A DNA stretch of 64,000 nucleotides, taken from contig NZ_CP158016.1 of NCBI RefSeq assembly GCF_046254905.1, forward strand, positions 1,860,001-1,924,000. Direction: 5' to 3'. Origin of the DNA: Pseudaeromonas aegiceratis (lineage in GTDB: Bacteria > Pseudomonadota > Gammaproteobacteria > Enterobacterales > Aeromonadaceae). The translations under genes were made by a program, and so were the position numbers. Shown here in pieces: positions 43,869-52,184 of the stretch (positions are counted from its first letter, which is position 1; every line of letters starts with the position of its first letter). The notes under the pieces are model-generated. The model did not search any database and was not told where the DNA came from. It was given only the letters and a program-made list of their open reading frames with translations.

Positions 43869-44957
43869 TTACTTGAGATTCTTGGTAAAGAAGTCGGTGA
43901 TCTTGGCAAACGGGATGATATCCACGCGGTCGTACAGATCGGTGTGGATTGCATCCTTGATGATCAGCAGCTCCTTGGGCTCCCCGGCCGCCTTATAGGC
44001 ATCCTCAGAGAAATAGAGAGAGTGGGCCTTGTCGCCGGCGATCAGCAGGATGGGGCGCGGGGAAATCTCCTTGATATAGGTCAGCAGTGGCATGTTCATG
44101 AACGACAAGGGGGTGGTGGCGTTCCAGGCCCCGTTGGAGTTCACGGAGCGCGGATGGAAGCCCCGGGGGGTGCGGTAGTAGTCGAAATACATGCTGACCA
44201 CGGGGTTGTCGATCCCCTCCTTACTCTCCGGCAGATTGCGCGGACCCGGCTGCGGAGCACCCTTCTCGGCATCCACCCAGCGTTGCTGGCTCATGGCCTC
44301 CAGGGCCTGGGTGCGCTGCGCCAGGGTCATGCTGTCGTAATAGCCCTTGGCCATCACCCGGGACATGTCGTACAAGCTGGCGGTCACCACCGCCTTGATG
44401 CGCTTGTCCACCGCAGTGGCGTTGAGTGCCATGCCACCAAAACCGCAGACACCTATGATGCCGATGCGCTGACGATCCACGTAGGGCAGCAGGCCGAGGT
44501 AATCGACGGCGGCGCTGAAGTCTTCGGTATTGATCTCGGGGGACGCCAGGTTGCGGGGCTCACCCCCGCTCTCGCCGGTATAAGAGGGGTCAAATGCCAG
44601 GGTGACAAAGCCCTGCTCCGCCATGGTTTGAGCATACAGACCGGAGGACTGCTCCTTTACCGCGCCGAAGGGACCGCTGACCGCGATGGCCGCCAGCTTC
44701 TGGTTGTCACGGTGCTTCGGCAGGTAGAGGTCTGCCGCCAAGGTGATGCCGTAACGGTTCTTGAAGGTCACCTTCTGGTGATCCACCTTGTTGCTTTGCG
44801 GGAACGTCTTATCCCACTCTTGGGTCAATGTCATGGTATCTGCTCCTGATGCGAGAGGGGCCGCCTGGGCGGGTGCCGGTTGAGTGGCAAACAGCAAGCC
44901 GGCAACGGCGAACACGGCACAATGGATTCTGGTCTTACTGGCAAAAAGCGCCTTCAT
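43869..44957 (-). CDS. Secreted alpha/beta hydrolase (YcjY/dienelactone hydrolase-like)
   Basis: A 362-residue hydrolase with a signal peptide (VFAVAGLLFATQPAPAQA). Fold markers are VTFKNRYGITLAADLYLP, AIAVSGPFGAVKEQSSGLYAQ, FDPSYTGESGGEP, the nucleophile elbow IGIIGVCGFGGMAL, PRPILLIAGDKAHSLYFSE and the His in IKDAIHTDLYD. The nucleophile position holds Cys instead of Ser, as in dienelactone hydrolases and some YcjY-like proteins. The substrate is unknown. It lies upstream of and parallel to the tannase-like gene, with a terminator between them. Confidence 0.85.
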   Translation of the reverse strand: MKALFASKTRIHCAVFAVAGLLFATQPAPAQAAPLASGADTMTLTQEWDKTFPQSNKVDHQKVTFKNRYGITLAADLYLPKHRDNQKLAAIAVSGPFGAVKEQSSGLYAQTMAEQGFVTLAFDPSYTGESGGEPRNLASPEINTEDFSAAVDYLGLLPYVDRQRIGIIGVCGFGGMALNATAVDKRIKAVVTASLYDMSRVMAKGYYDSMTLAQRTQALEAMSQQRWVDAEKGAPQPGPRNLPESKEGIDNPVVSMYFDYYRTPRGFHPRSVNSNGAWNATTPLSFMNMPLLTYIKEISPRPILLIAGDKAHSLYFSEDAYKAAGEPKELLIIKDAIHTDLYDRVDIIPFAKITDFFTKNLK

Positions 44958-45256
44958 CTGGGTTCCTTTACGAAGTCAGCGGCACTGTCAGCCAGTACCC
45001 GGTGGCAAGGGGCCGACACCCGCTTACCCGTTAAGGACAATGCCGTCATCACCACAAGCCTGTTAGGCCCCTCAAGCGAAGACTGCATCGTCAACCCTTG
45101 TATTTTTTTCCAATTTTGGTGGTTTCCGTTAGACGGATACTGCGGTTTTCTTGCCTGATCGTCTAAATCCGGAGCGCCCGCCCTGCCCTGCAACGCGCAT
45201 GCAGTGACCCGAATTTGGCGACCGTAGAAGGACGGCAAGCGGCAGGCGTTCAACAT
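44958..45256. other. Intergenic region upstream of the hydrolase gene
   Basis: About 300 bases between the hydrolase gene and the AraC terminator. I see a short inverted pair around CCGTTAGACGG (45127-45137) and an AT-rich stretch near 45105, probably promoter sequence for the hydrolase. No gene was found. Confidence 0.4.
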
Positions 45257-45290
45257 AAAAAAGGGCATTGTCCGTCACGACAACGCCCTT
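45257..45290 (-). terminator. Terminator of the AraC-type regulator gene
   Basis: AAGGGCATTGTC (45261-45272) and GACAACGCCCTT (45279-45290), one G-T wobble, 6-base loop, followed on the minus strand by TTTT. It lies 35 bp after the regulator's stop. Confidence 0.85.
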
Positions 45291-45324
45291 GGGCTGGCTT
45301 GCTTATTTTATTAACTTGTTTGGC

Positions 45325-46245
45325 TCAGGCCGCCGAGCTGCCTAGGCCGGCGCGCAGCGCCTTGATATCCGTTGCCGGGGGAGCCCCGAACATGCGGCTG
45401 TACTCGCGGCTGAACTGGGAGGGGCTCTCGTAGCCCACCTTGAAGGTGGTGGCCATGGCGTCCAGGTTTTCCGTCAGCATCAGGCGGCGGGCCTCGTTGA
45501 GACGCAACTTCTTCTGAAACTGCAAGGGTGTCATGGAGGTCATGGAGCGAAAGTGGGTGTAGAACGCCGATTTGCTCATGCCGATATAGGAGGCCAGATC
45601 CCCCACGCTCAGGGGTTTGACGAAGTTGTTCTTCAGCCAGCCGATGGCCTTGGCGATCTGGTTGCTGTGACTGCCGGCAGAAACGATCTGATTGAGTCTG
45701 ACACCCTGCTCCGAGGTCAGCAGGCGGTAGAAGATCTCCCGCTTCACCACAGGCGCCAACACCTTGATGCTGCACGGATCCTCCAGCAGTCCCAGCAATC
45801 GGTTGAAGGCATTCAGCAAGGGTTCGGACAGCTCGCCCACCGCAATCCCGATGGGCGCCGTCTTGTCATGGTTGAACGACAACTCGCTGTCGACGATGAG
45901 CTGGGAGATCTCCGGCAGGTCCAGCTCCATGATCACGCCAAGGTAGGGCTCGGACTCCGTGGCCTCCATGATGTTGGCGATGATCGGCAAGTCCACCGAC
46001 GAGATGAGAAAATGATTGGCGTCGTAGACAAAGCTCTCCTCCCCCAGGATCACCCGCTTCTTGCCTTGGGCGATGAGGCAGATGCTGGGATTGTGCGTGT
46101 AGCTGGTCGGTGGGGTCGGCGCACACCAGCGACTGAGCCGCAGCCCGGGAATGGGCGTATCAAACTGATTCGCCTTACCCACCCATTTGCCAATCTGTTG
46201 GGCCAGCGTGGCAATGGCCACCGTCATGCTGGGGGTCTGATCCAT
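45325..46245 (-). CDS. AraC-family regulator (YqhC-like)
   Basis: A 306-residue regulator. An N-terminal AraC_N cupin-like domain (RWCAPTPPTSYTHNPSICLIAQGKK-type region, about 35-190) is followed by two C-terminal helix-turn-helix motifs: VGDLASYIGMSKSAFYTHFRSMT and MATTFKVGYESPSQFSREYSRMFG. The layout matches YqhC-like activators that respond to aldehydes. TTGGAGCG precedes the ATG. It diverges from the CMD-cupin operon, its most likely target, with a 417-bp gap holding AT-rich imperfect repeats. Confidence 0.92.
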   Translation of the reverse strand: MDQTPSMTVAIATLAQQIGKWVGKANQFDTPIPGLRLSRWCAPTPPTSYTHNPSICLIAQGKKRVILGEESFVYDANHFLISSVDLPIIANIMEATESEPYLGVIMELDLPEISQLIVDSELSFNHDKTAPIGIAVGELSEPLLNAFNRLLGLLEDPCSIKVLAPVVKREIFYRLLTSEQGVRLNQIVSAGSHSNQIAKAIGWLKNNFVKPLSVGDLASYIGMSKSAFYTHFRSMTSMTPLQFQKKLRLNEARRLMLTENLDAMATTFKVGYESPSQFSREYSRMFGAPPATDIKALRAGLGSSAA

Positions 46246-46662
46246 GGGCGCTCCAACAAGCTAAAGGGACTGAATGTCAGTCATAGAGGCTGACAGTTTT
46301 ATAGCAAAACTTTCCCGTTTTCAAAGAAATCAGGCAAGCCACTTGCCTTGTCTAACCGCCCTGCACCTCACTGAAACGCCCCATAAACCAAGCCGCGCCG
46401 CACGACCATCAAGAGATAATAAGTAGTAAATACATCCACTTACTTATTAACCATGATCACCATTGAGACCCTGGACACCTTGCCAGACCTACCTTATTCC
46501 CGATCAGGCAAAAAGAGATTTGGAATATCAGGCAACGATTGGCCAGTAATAGGCTAACGGTCACTCATGGCCTGGCCGTAGAGTGAACTCAGGGTTTGAC
46601 GGGGTCAGCGAAGCTAACATCCCTCTGGCGCTCGTCCCAACGCTGCAATCGGAGAGCCTGTT
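46246..46662. promoter_or_regulatory. Divergent promoter region between AraC gene and CMD operon
   Basis: 417 bases with no gene. It contains an imperfect inverted repeat AATAAGTAGT (46418-46427) and ACTTACTTATT (46438-46448) in an AT-rich block that stands out from the GC-rich surroundings. This block is the best candidate for the regulator's binding site and promoter. Confidence 0.5.
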
Positions 46663-47292
46663 ATGCACACTGAGTTCACCCCCAAAGAATCCGCCATCGT
46701 GCCTATCGTGGCCTTCGCCGCCAAAGGCGATCTGAGTCAGCTAAGCGTCAGCCTGACCCAGGGGCTGGAGGCCGGTTTGACGATCAATGAAATCAAGGAA
46801 ATTCTGGTCCAGCTCTACGCCTATGCCGGCTTTCCCCGCAGTCTGAACGCACTGGGCACCTTCATGACCCTACTGGCCGAGCGCCGCGCCCAGGGCATCG
46901 AGGATCCTGAGGGCCCCAGTGCCGGCCCCCTGCCCACGGACAAGACCAGCCTCGAATTGGGTACCGCAAACCAGACCAAGCTGATCGGTCAGCCGGTGAA
47001 GGGGCCGCTGTTCGACTTTGTGCCGACCATCGATCAGTACCTCAAGGCGCACCTGTTCGGCGACATCTTCGCCCGGGACGTGCTGAGCTGGAAGGAGCGG
47101 GAGATCGCCACCATCGCCACCCTGGCCAACATGCCCGGCGTCAACGGCCAGCTGCAGGCTCACTACGGCATCAGCCTGAACAACGGGATCACAGCCCAGC
47201 AGCTGAACCATTTTATTGCCCTGCTGCGACAGGCCTGTGGCGACGCCGTGGCCGATAACGCCGCCACCGTGCTGGCAGCAGTGCTGCAGTAA
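46663..47292 (+). CDS. Carboxymuconolactone decarboxylase (CMD) family protein
   Basis: A 209-residue all-helical protein with two CMD-like repeats: EAGLTINEIKEILVQLYAYAGFPRS (about 37-65) and WKEREIATIATLANMPGVNGQLQAH (about 143-170). The AhpD CxxC pair is absent, so it is not a peroxidase partner of that type. Family members of this two-domain kind occur in operons with cupins and flavodoxins under YqhC-like control. CGGAG precedes the ATG. It is the first gene of the operon; the cupin gene follows after 43 bp. Confidence 0.9.
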   Translation: MHTEFTPKESAIVPIVAFAAKGDLSQLSVSLTQGLEAGLTINEIKEILVQLYAYAGFPRSLNALGTFMTLLAERRAQGIEDPEGPSAGPLPTDKTSLELGTANQTKLIGQPVKGPLFDFVPTIDQYLKAHLFGDIFARDVLSWKEREIATIATLANMPGVNGQLQAHYGISLNNGITAQQLNHFIALLRQACGDAVADNAATVLAAVLQ

Positions 47293-47335
47293 GCACACGA
47301 CCGCCTGTCATCACGATCAAACATTGGAGATATCC

Positions 47336-47782
47336 ATGAGCAACCCAGAAAACAAATTCATCCCCAACGAATTCAAAGCCGGCGTCTTTGACGGCAAGAG
47401 CCTGTTCGATTTCGGTCAGGAGAATGTCGCCTATGCCGACTATTTCACCGGCACCAGCTACCTGGCCCTGCTGAACAAGCCAGGTCTCATCGTCGCCAAT
47501 GTCACCTTCGAGCCGGGCTGCCGCAACTTCTGGCACATCCACCACAAGGGAGGCCAGATCCTGCTGGCAACCGGCGGCCGTGGCTGGTACCAGGAAGCCG
47601 GCAAAGACGCCCAGGAGCTCAATCCCGGTGCTGTGGTGCACATAGCTCCGGGCGTCAAACACTGGCACGGCGCCGCCAAGGACAGCTGGTTTGCTCACGT
47701 GGCAGTGGAAATTCCGGCCGAGGGTGCCAGCAACGAGTGGCTCGACCCTGTGACCGATGAAGAATACAGCCGCCTGAAATAA
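47336..47782 (+). CDS. Cupin domain protein
   Basis: A 148-residue single-cupin protein. Metal ligands are visible in CRNFWHIHHKGGQIL (motif 1, HxH) and IAPGVKHWHGAAKD (motif 2), typical of the group that accompanies CMD proteins and is often annotated as a carboxymuconolactone decarboxylase partner. I start at the ATG with TTGGAGATATCC upstream; the frame opens earlier inside the CMD gene. The function is unknown, probably in aldehyde or aromatic-derived metabolism. Confidence 0.9.
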   Translation: MSNPENKFIPNEFKAGVFDGKSLFDFGQENVAYADYFTGTSYLALLNKPGLIVANVTFEPGCRNFWHIHHKGGQILLATGGRGWYQEAGKDAQELNPGAVVHIAPGVKHWHGAAKDSWFAHVAVEIPAEGASNEWLDPVTDEEYSRLK

Positions 47783-47978
47783 ATCGACGCCAGGAATATT
47801 CGCTCGGTCATGCCGGGTGAATATTCCTTACGCGACATCACCGATTTTTATTCTGCTGTTGCCTTCTGATGGTTCCACCCTGTCAAGCCACTATCCGCCC
47901 CATCACCCTGACGCCCGGTTCACTCGCAGCGATAACGACCAGATCCGGCGCCGGTTATGACATAGATCCAGGTAAAAA

Positions 47979-48853
47979 ATGACTCATTCAATTCCGCTTC
48001 AAGATACCCTGTGCGACCGCTTCTACGAGGGAGAGCGCCCGCTGTACGCCGTGGCCAACAAATACCTGCACAAGGTGAAATTCTACCCCGGCGAGTCCGC
48101 CTTGAAGCACACCCAGCACATCACCGCCAAGCAGTGTGAATTCATGGGCAAGTATCCCTTATGGCACAGTGACAACGTCATTCTGGAGCAGTGCCTGTTC
48201 ACCGTGTATGCCCGGGCGGCCATCTGGTACACCCAGCATCTGACCATGAACAACTGCGTGGTGGAAGCGCCCAATATGTTCCGTCGCGTCTCCCATCTGA
48301 CCATCCGGGATTCCCGCTTCCCCAATGCCGGCGAGACCTTGTGGAGCTGTCATCACGTGACACTGAACAACGTGGAGCTGCGCGGCGCGGACTATGTCTT
48401 CATGAATGGCGAACACATCGAGATCGATGGCATGAAGCTGCAAGGTAACTACTCCTTCCAGGACGCGAAGCATGTCATCTCCGCAACGCCTATCTGGACT
48501 CAAAGGATGCGTTCTGGGGTACCGAGAACGTCACCGTCTATGACAGCGTGCTGATCGGCGAATACCTGGGCTGGCACTCCAAGAACCTGCGGCTGGTCAA
48601 CTGCACCATTCGCGGCGAACAGCCCCTGTGCTATGCCCAGGATCTGGTGCTGGAGAACTGCATCATGGAAGAGACGGATCTGTGCTTTGAATACTCGTCG
48701 GTGACGGCAGACATCCGCTCCGACATCCTCAGCGTGAAAAACCCCCTGTCCGGACGGATCAAGGCCCACGCCATCGCGCAGATCATCCTCGATGAGCACT
48801 GCCCCGATCCCCATGCCTGCCGCATCGAAACGGCACACAAGGTCGGCGCCTGA
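47979..48853 (+). pseudogene. DUF3737 family protein, frameshifted
   Basis: A right-handed parallel beta-helix-like protein of the DUF3737 family, split by one frameshift. Frame 1 runs from 47979 (MTHSIPLQDTLCDRFYEGER) to YSFQDAKHV; the sequence then continues in a second frame as RNAYLDSKDAFWGTENVTVY and on to ETAHKVGA. The break is at about 48475-48482 and the total length is 1 base short of a multiple of three, so a 1-base deletion is the simplest explanation. The end overlaps the next gene (TGATG). It is probably an inactive gene or a sequence error. Confidence 0.85.
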
Positions 48854-50042
48854 TGACGGCGTTCAATTTTGACCGTCTGATCGCCAGGCAGGGCACCGGC
48901 AGTGCCAAGTGGGATAGTCGCGAGGGCGCCGACCTGCTGCCCATGTGGGTGGCCGACATGGACTTTCGCACCCCCCCTGCGTCATCGACGCCCTGCGCCA
49001 GCGAGTGGAGCACGGCATCTTCGGCTATACCAAGGTGCCGGAGGCCTACTACGATGCGGTGATCCACTGGTTTGCCCGCCGCCATCGGCTGACCCTGGAA
49101 CGCGACTGGATCCTCTACACCTCCGGGGTGGTACCGGCCCTGTCGGCCATCCTCAAGGCCGTGACCCAGCCCGGTGACGGCGTCATCGTCCAGACCCCGG
49201 CGGCGTACAACTGCTTCTTCAGCTCGGTCCGCAACATGCAGTGCCGTCTGGTGGAAAACCGCCTGGTCAACCGGGCCGGTTACTACCAGATGGACTTCGA
49301 TGATCTGGAGCGCAAGGCCGCCGACCCGCAGGTGACGGCCCTGATCCTGTGCAACCCCCATAACCCGGTGGGCCGCACCTGGCGGGCGGAAGAACTGACC
49401 CGGTTGGGCGAGATCTGCATCAAGCATGGTGTGACCGTGATCAGTGACGAGATCCACTGTGATCTGCAGTTCCCCGGCCAGCGCCATCAGCCCTTTGCCG
49501 GGCTGGGCGAGGCCTTTTTGGCCCATAGCGTCACCACCCACTCCCCCAGCAAGTCGTTCAACATCGCCGGCCTGCAGATCGCCAACATCGTGGTGGCAGA
49601 TCCCGGGCTGCGGGCCAAGATCGACCGCGCCCTCAACATCCATGAGGTGTGCGACGTCAATCCCTTCGGCGTGGCGGCCCTGATGGCTGCTTACAACGAG
49701 GGCGAACCCTGGCTCGATGCGCTGAATGACTACCTGTATCAGAACTATCTGACCGTGGCCGCCTTTGTGCAGACCCAGCTGCCGCAGCTGACCTTGATGC
49801 ATCAGGAGGCCACCTACCTGGCCTGGATCGACTGCCGAGCACTGGGGCAGTCCTCCGCCGCCATCGGCGAGGCGTTGCTTAATCAGGGCCAACTGTGGAT
49901 AAGCCAAGGCACCGTCTATGGCGACGCCGGGGAAGGCTATATCCGTCTCAACATGGCCTGCCCCCGGGCTCGCCTACTGGACGGCTTGCAGCGCATAAGG
50001 GCAGTCCTCCACACCATGGGTTCCAGCCAACCAGGAGGTTAA
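48853..50042 (+). pseudogene. MalY/PatB-family aminotransferase (C-S lyase), frameshifted
   Basis: A PLP-dependent class I/II enzyme of the MalY/PatB cystathionine beta-lyase group. The first frame gives SAKWDSREGADLLPMWVADM and then DFRTPP; the second continues CVIDALRQRVEHGIFGYTKV, then LCNPHNPVGRTW, VISDEIHCDLQFPG and the PLP lysine in SVTTHSPSKSFNIAGLQ. The shift falls in a run of seven C (about 48971-48977) where eight C would restore the frame. The rest is intact, so this is a recent inactivation, a slippage-prone switch or a sequencing error. Confidence 0.88.
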
Positions 50043-50044
50043 CG

Positions 50045-50524
50045 ATGCAGCAAGTATCCCATTCGACACGTCATCGCCTGGCAGGCGTCATCGCACTGCT
50101 CACGCTCCTGGTGGCGCCGCTGGGCTTTGCCAATGAACCGTCAGCCAATAACACCCTTACCAGAGAGCATTTCATGAAAATCCGCTTTGTCTTCGACGAC
50201 CGCACCGTCACCGCCACCTGAAAAGACAGCCCCAGCACCCAGGACTTTATCAAGCAGCTGCCCCTGACGCTGGATCTGGAAGATTACGCCCGTACCGAAA
50301 AAATCGCATACCTGCCCAGCAAGCTGACCAGCCAGGGCGCCCCGGCAGGCACCAGCTCCAAGGCCGGTGACATCTCCTATTACGCCCCCTGGGGCAATCT
50401 GGTGGTGTTCTACAAGCCCTTCGGCTATGCCGCCGGCCTGATTAACCTGGGCAAGCTGCACGGCGGCCTCGACCGCTTCACCGCCGGTGGTTCCCTGTCC
50501 GTCACCATCGAAAAAGTCGAGTAA
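50045..50524 (+). pseudogene. Secreted cyclophilin-like protein with in-frame TGA
   Basis: 159 codons encode a protein with signal peptide (LAGVIALLTLLVAPLGFA) and a cyclophilin-like domain (MKIRFVFDDRTVTAT, then KDSPSTQDFIKQLPLTLDLE, AGDISYYAPWGNLVVFYKPF). Codon 59, at 50219-50221, is TGA where relatives have a hydrophobic residue, usually Leu as I recall. The frame is the same on both sides, so this is a nonsense substitution and not a frameshift. AGGAGG precedes the ATG, 2 bp after the previous gene. It could also be translated as two pieces, the first being only a signal peptide with a short tail. Confidence 0.8.
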
Positions 50525-50605
50525 TGTCGTGGGGCAGCCCAATGCTGCCCCCATGTTTCATCCGGCTACGCCCATTTACGCTTCATCCCCAAGAGGGCCA
50601 ATCCC

Positions 50606-51806
50606 TTGCAAACCACCAGCGACAAGTTTTCATTTATCGGCGCCGCATTATCACTCATGGTCACCTATCTGACCGCCGCCGTGCCCATCCCCTTGTATGG
50701 CCTCTACCAGACTCAGGATCGGCTACCTGGCCCTCTCCATCAGCTCGGTGGTCTACTTTATCGGCGCCGTCACCGCGCTGCTGCTGTTTGGCCGCCTGAC
50801 CAATTACCTTGGACGCAAGCCGGTCTCCCTGACCGCCCTGCTGCTGGCCGCCCTCTCCGTGCTGTTCTTTCTTAATCTGCACGATGCCTTTGCGCTGATC
50901 GCCGGGCGCCTGCTGCAAGGGCTGGCCTGTGGCCTGGCCACCACCGCCCTGGCCGCCTGGCTCATCGATCACGCCCAAGCGGTCCCGGCCTGGATACCGC
51001 CGGCCGTGATCAGCTGCGGCCCCATGACGGGTCTGACCGTCGGCGGCGTGGGGGCCGGGTGTCTCATCGAATATGGTCCCTATCTCCGCCAACTGGCGTT
51101 TGTCGTCGCCCTTATGCTCATCGTCATGGCCATACTGATGCTGATCAAGAGTCAGGAGACCATGCCCCGCCAAGCCGGTGCCCTACGCTCACTCAAACCC
51201 AACTTCACCCTGCCGGCACGTGCCAAACAGGCGTTTCCCCTGGCCGCCTGTACCTTCGTCTGTACCTGGGCGCTAGGCGGCTTCTTCCAGGCGTTTGGCC
51301 CGGCCATGACCCGGGAGCAACTGCACTCACACAGCGCCGTTGCCGCCGCCCTGGTCTTCGCCTCCATCATGGCACCCAGCTCCATCGGTGCTTCCCTCGC
51401 CGGACGGATGACCCCAAGCCGTGCCCAGTTTGCCGGCATGCTGAGCTTCACCCTGTTTGTTGGCGGCATTCTGTTCTCCTTGCACCTGGGCTTGCTCAGC
51501 AGCTTCCTGGTCGCCAGCATTTTGGCCGGGATCGCCCAGGGCCTGGTGCTGACCGGCAGCATCGGCACCCTGGTGGGGGGGCTGTTGCCGGAGGAACGGG
51601 CCAACGTCTTCTCGGTGATTTACGCCACCTCCTACGTAGGCGCCGCCGTCCCCACCCTGATCGCTGGCCATTTCTCCGAGCAGTTCAGCCTGCTGCAGGT
51701 GGCCTGTGGTTATGGCGTACTGGCCCTGGGGGGCGCCCTCACCCTGCTGACGGCCAAGGTTCGACCGAGCCGACGTCGCATTCAGGCAGCAGAGAGGCAG
51801 GAATAG
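50606..51806 (+). pseudogene. MFS transporter, frameshifted
   Basis: A 12-helix MFS exporter read in two frames. Frame 1 starts at a TTG (50606) with AGAGGG upstream and reads SDKFSFIGAALSLMVTYLTA, then VPIPLYGLYQTQD; after about 50715 the protein continues in another frame as IGYLALSISSVVYFIGAVTA to the end at 51806. The total is one base more than a multiple of three, so one base inserted or two lost. The first helix is cut from the rest. It is the last gene of the CMD operon and the fourth disrupted gene in a row. Confidence 0.83.
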
Positions 51807-52134
51807 GAGTGGAAGGCGTTGAGATGACGGGTGGCGATTCAATGGCCGATTAATGACAGCAGTGCACAGCGACAAGGGTCCACATTTGGTCAGGATGATT
51901 CCATTAAGGGAAATTGCCAGAGGGCAATACGTCACTCGACCGGCTGACTCGCCTGTTTGCACTCCACCGCGACTCCGCCATTCCCTGGGCTGCTTACAGA
52001 GACGGCAACATGCTTGATTGGTTCAAACCACAAGTTCGGCCAGCAGGGTTGAGTGCAGGATATGGGCTTAGGAAAAGAAGTCTAACCATTTATGGCATTA
52101 ACACAGTGACAATGCTTTTACGAAAAAATATCCC
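51807..52134. other. Intergenic region at the GC transition
   Basis: About 330 bases marking the change from GC-rich to AT-rich DNA. A short plus-strand frame (51914-52195) runs through the terminator that follows and resembles nothing known. I see no supported gene. Confidence 0.4.
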
Positions 52135-52165
52135 AAATGACACCAGATTAAATCCGGTGTCATTT
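52121..52165 (-). terminator. Terminator of the FG-GAP lipoprotein gene
   Basis: AAATGACACC (52135-52144) and GGTGTCATTT (52156-52165) as a perfect stem, followed on the minus strand by GGGATATTTTTTCG. It lies 20 bp after the lipoprotein stop codon. Confidence 0.85.
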
Positions 52166-52184
52166 AGGCATCAAGGTTACGGCA

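Noticed and set aside
50219..50221. Selenocysteine or recoding at the TGA of the cyclophilin-like gene
   Set aside because: No selenocysteine insertion stem is evident after it, relatives have no Cys or Sec there as far as I recall, and neighbouring genes are also broken.
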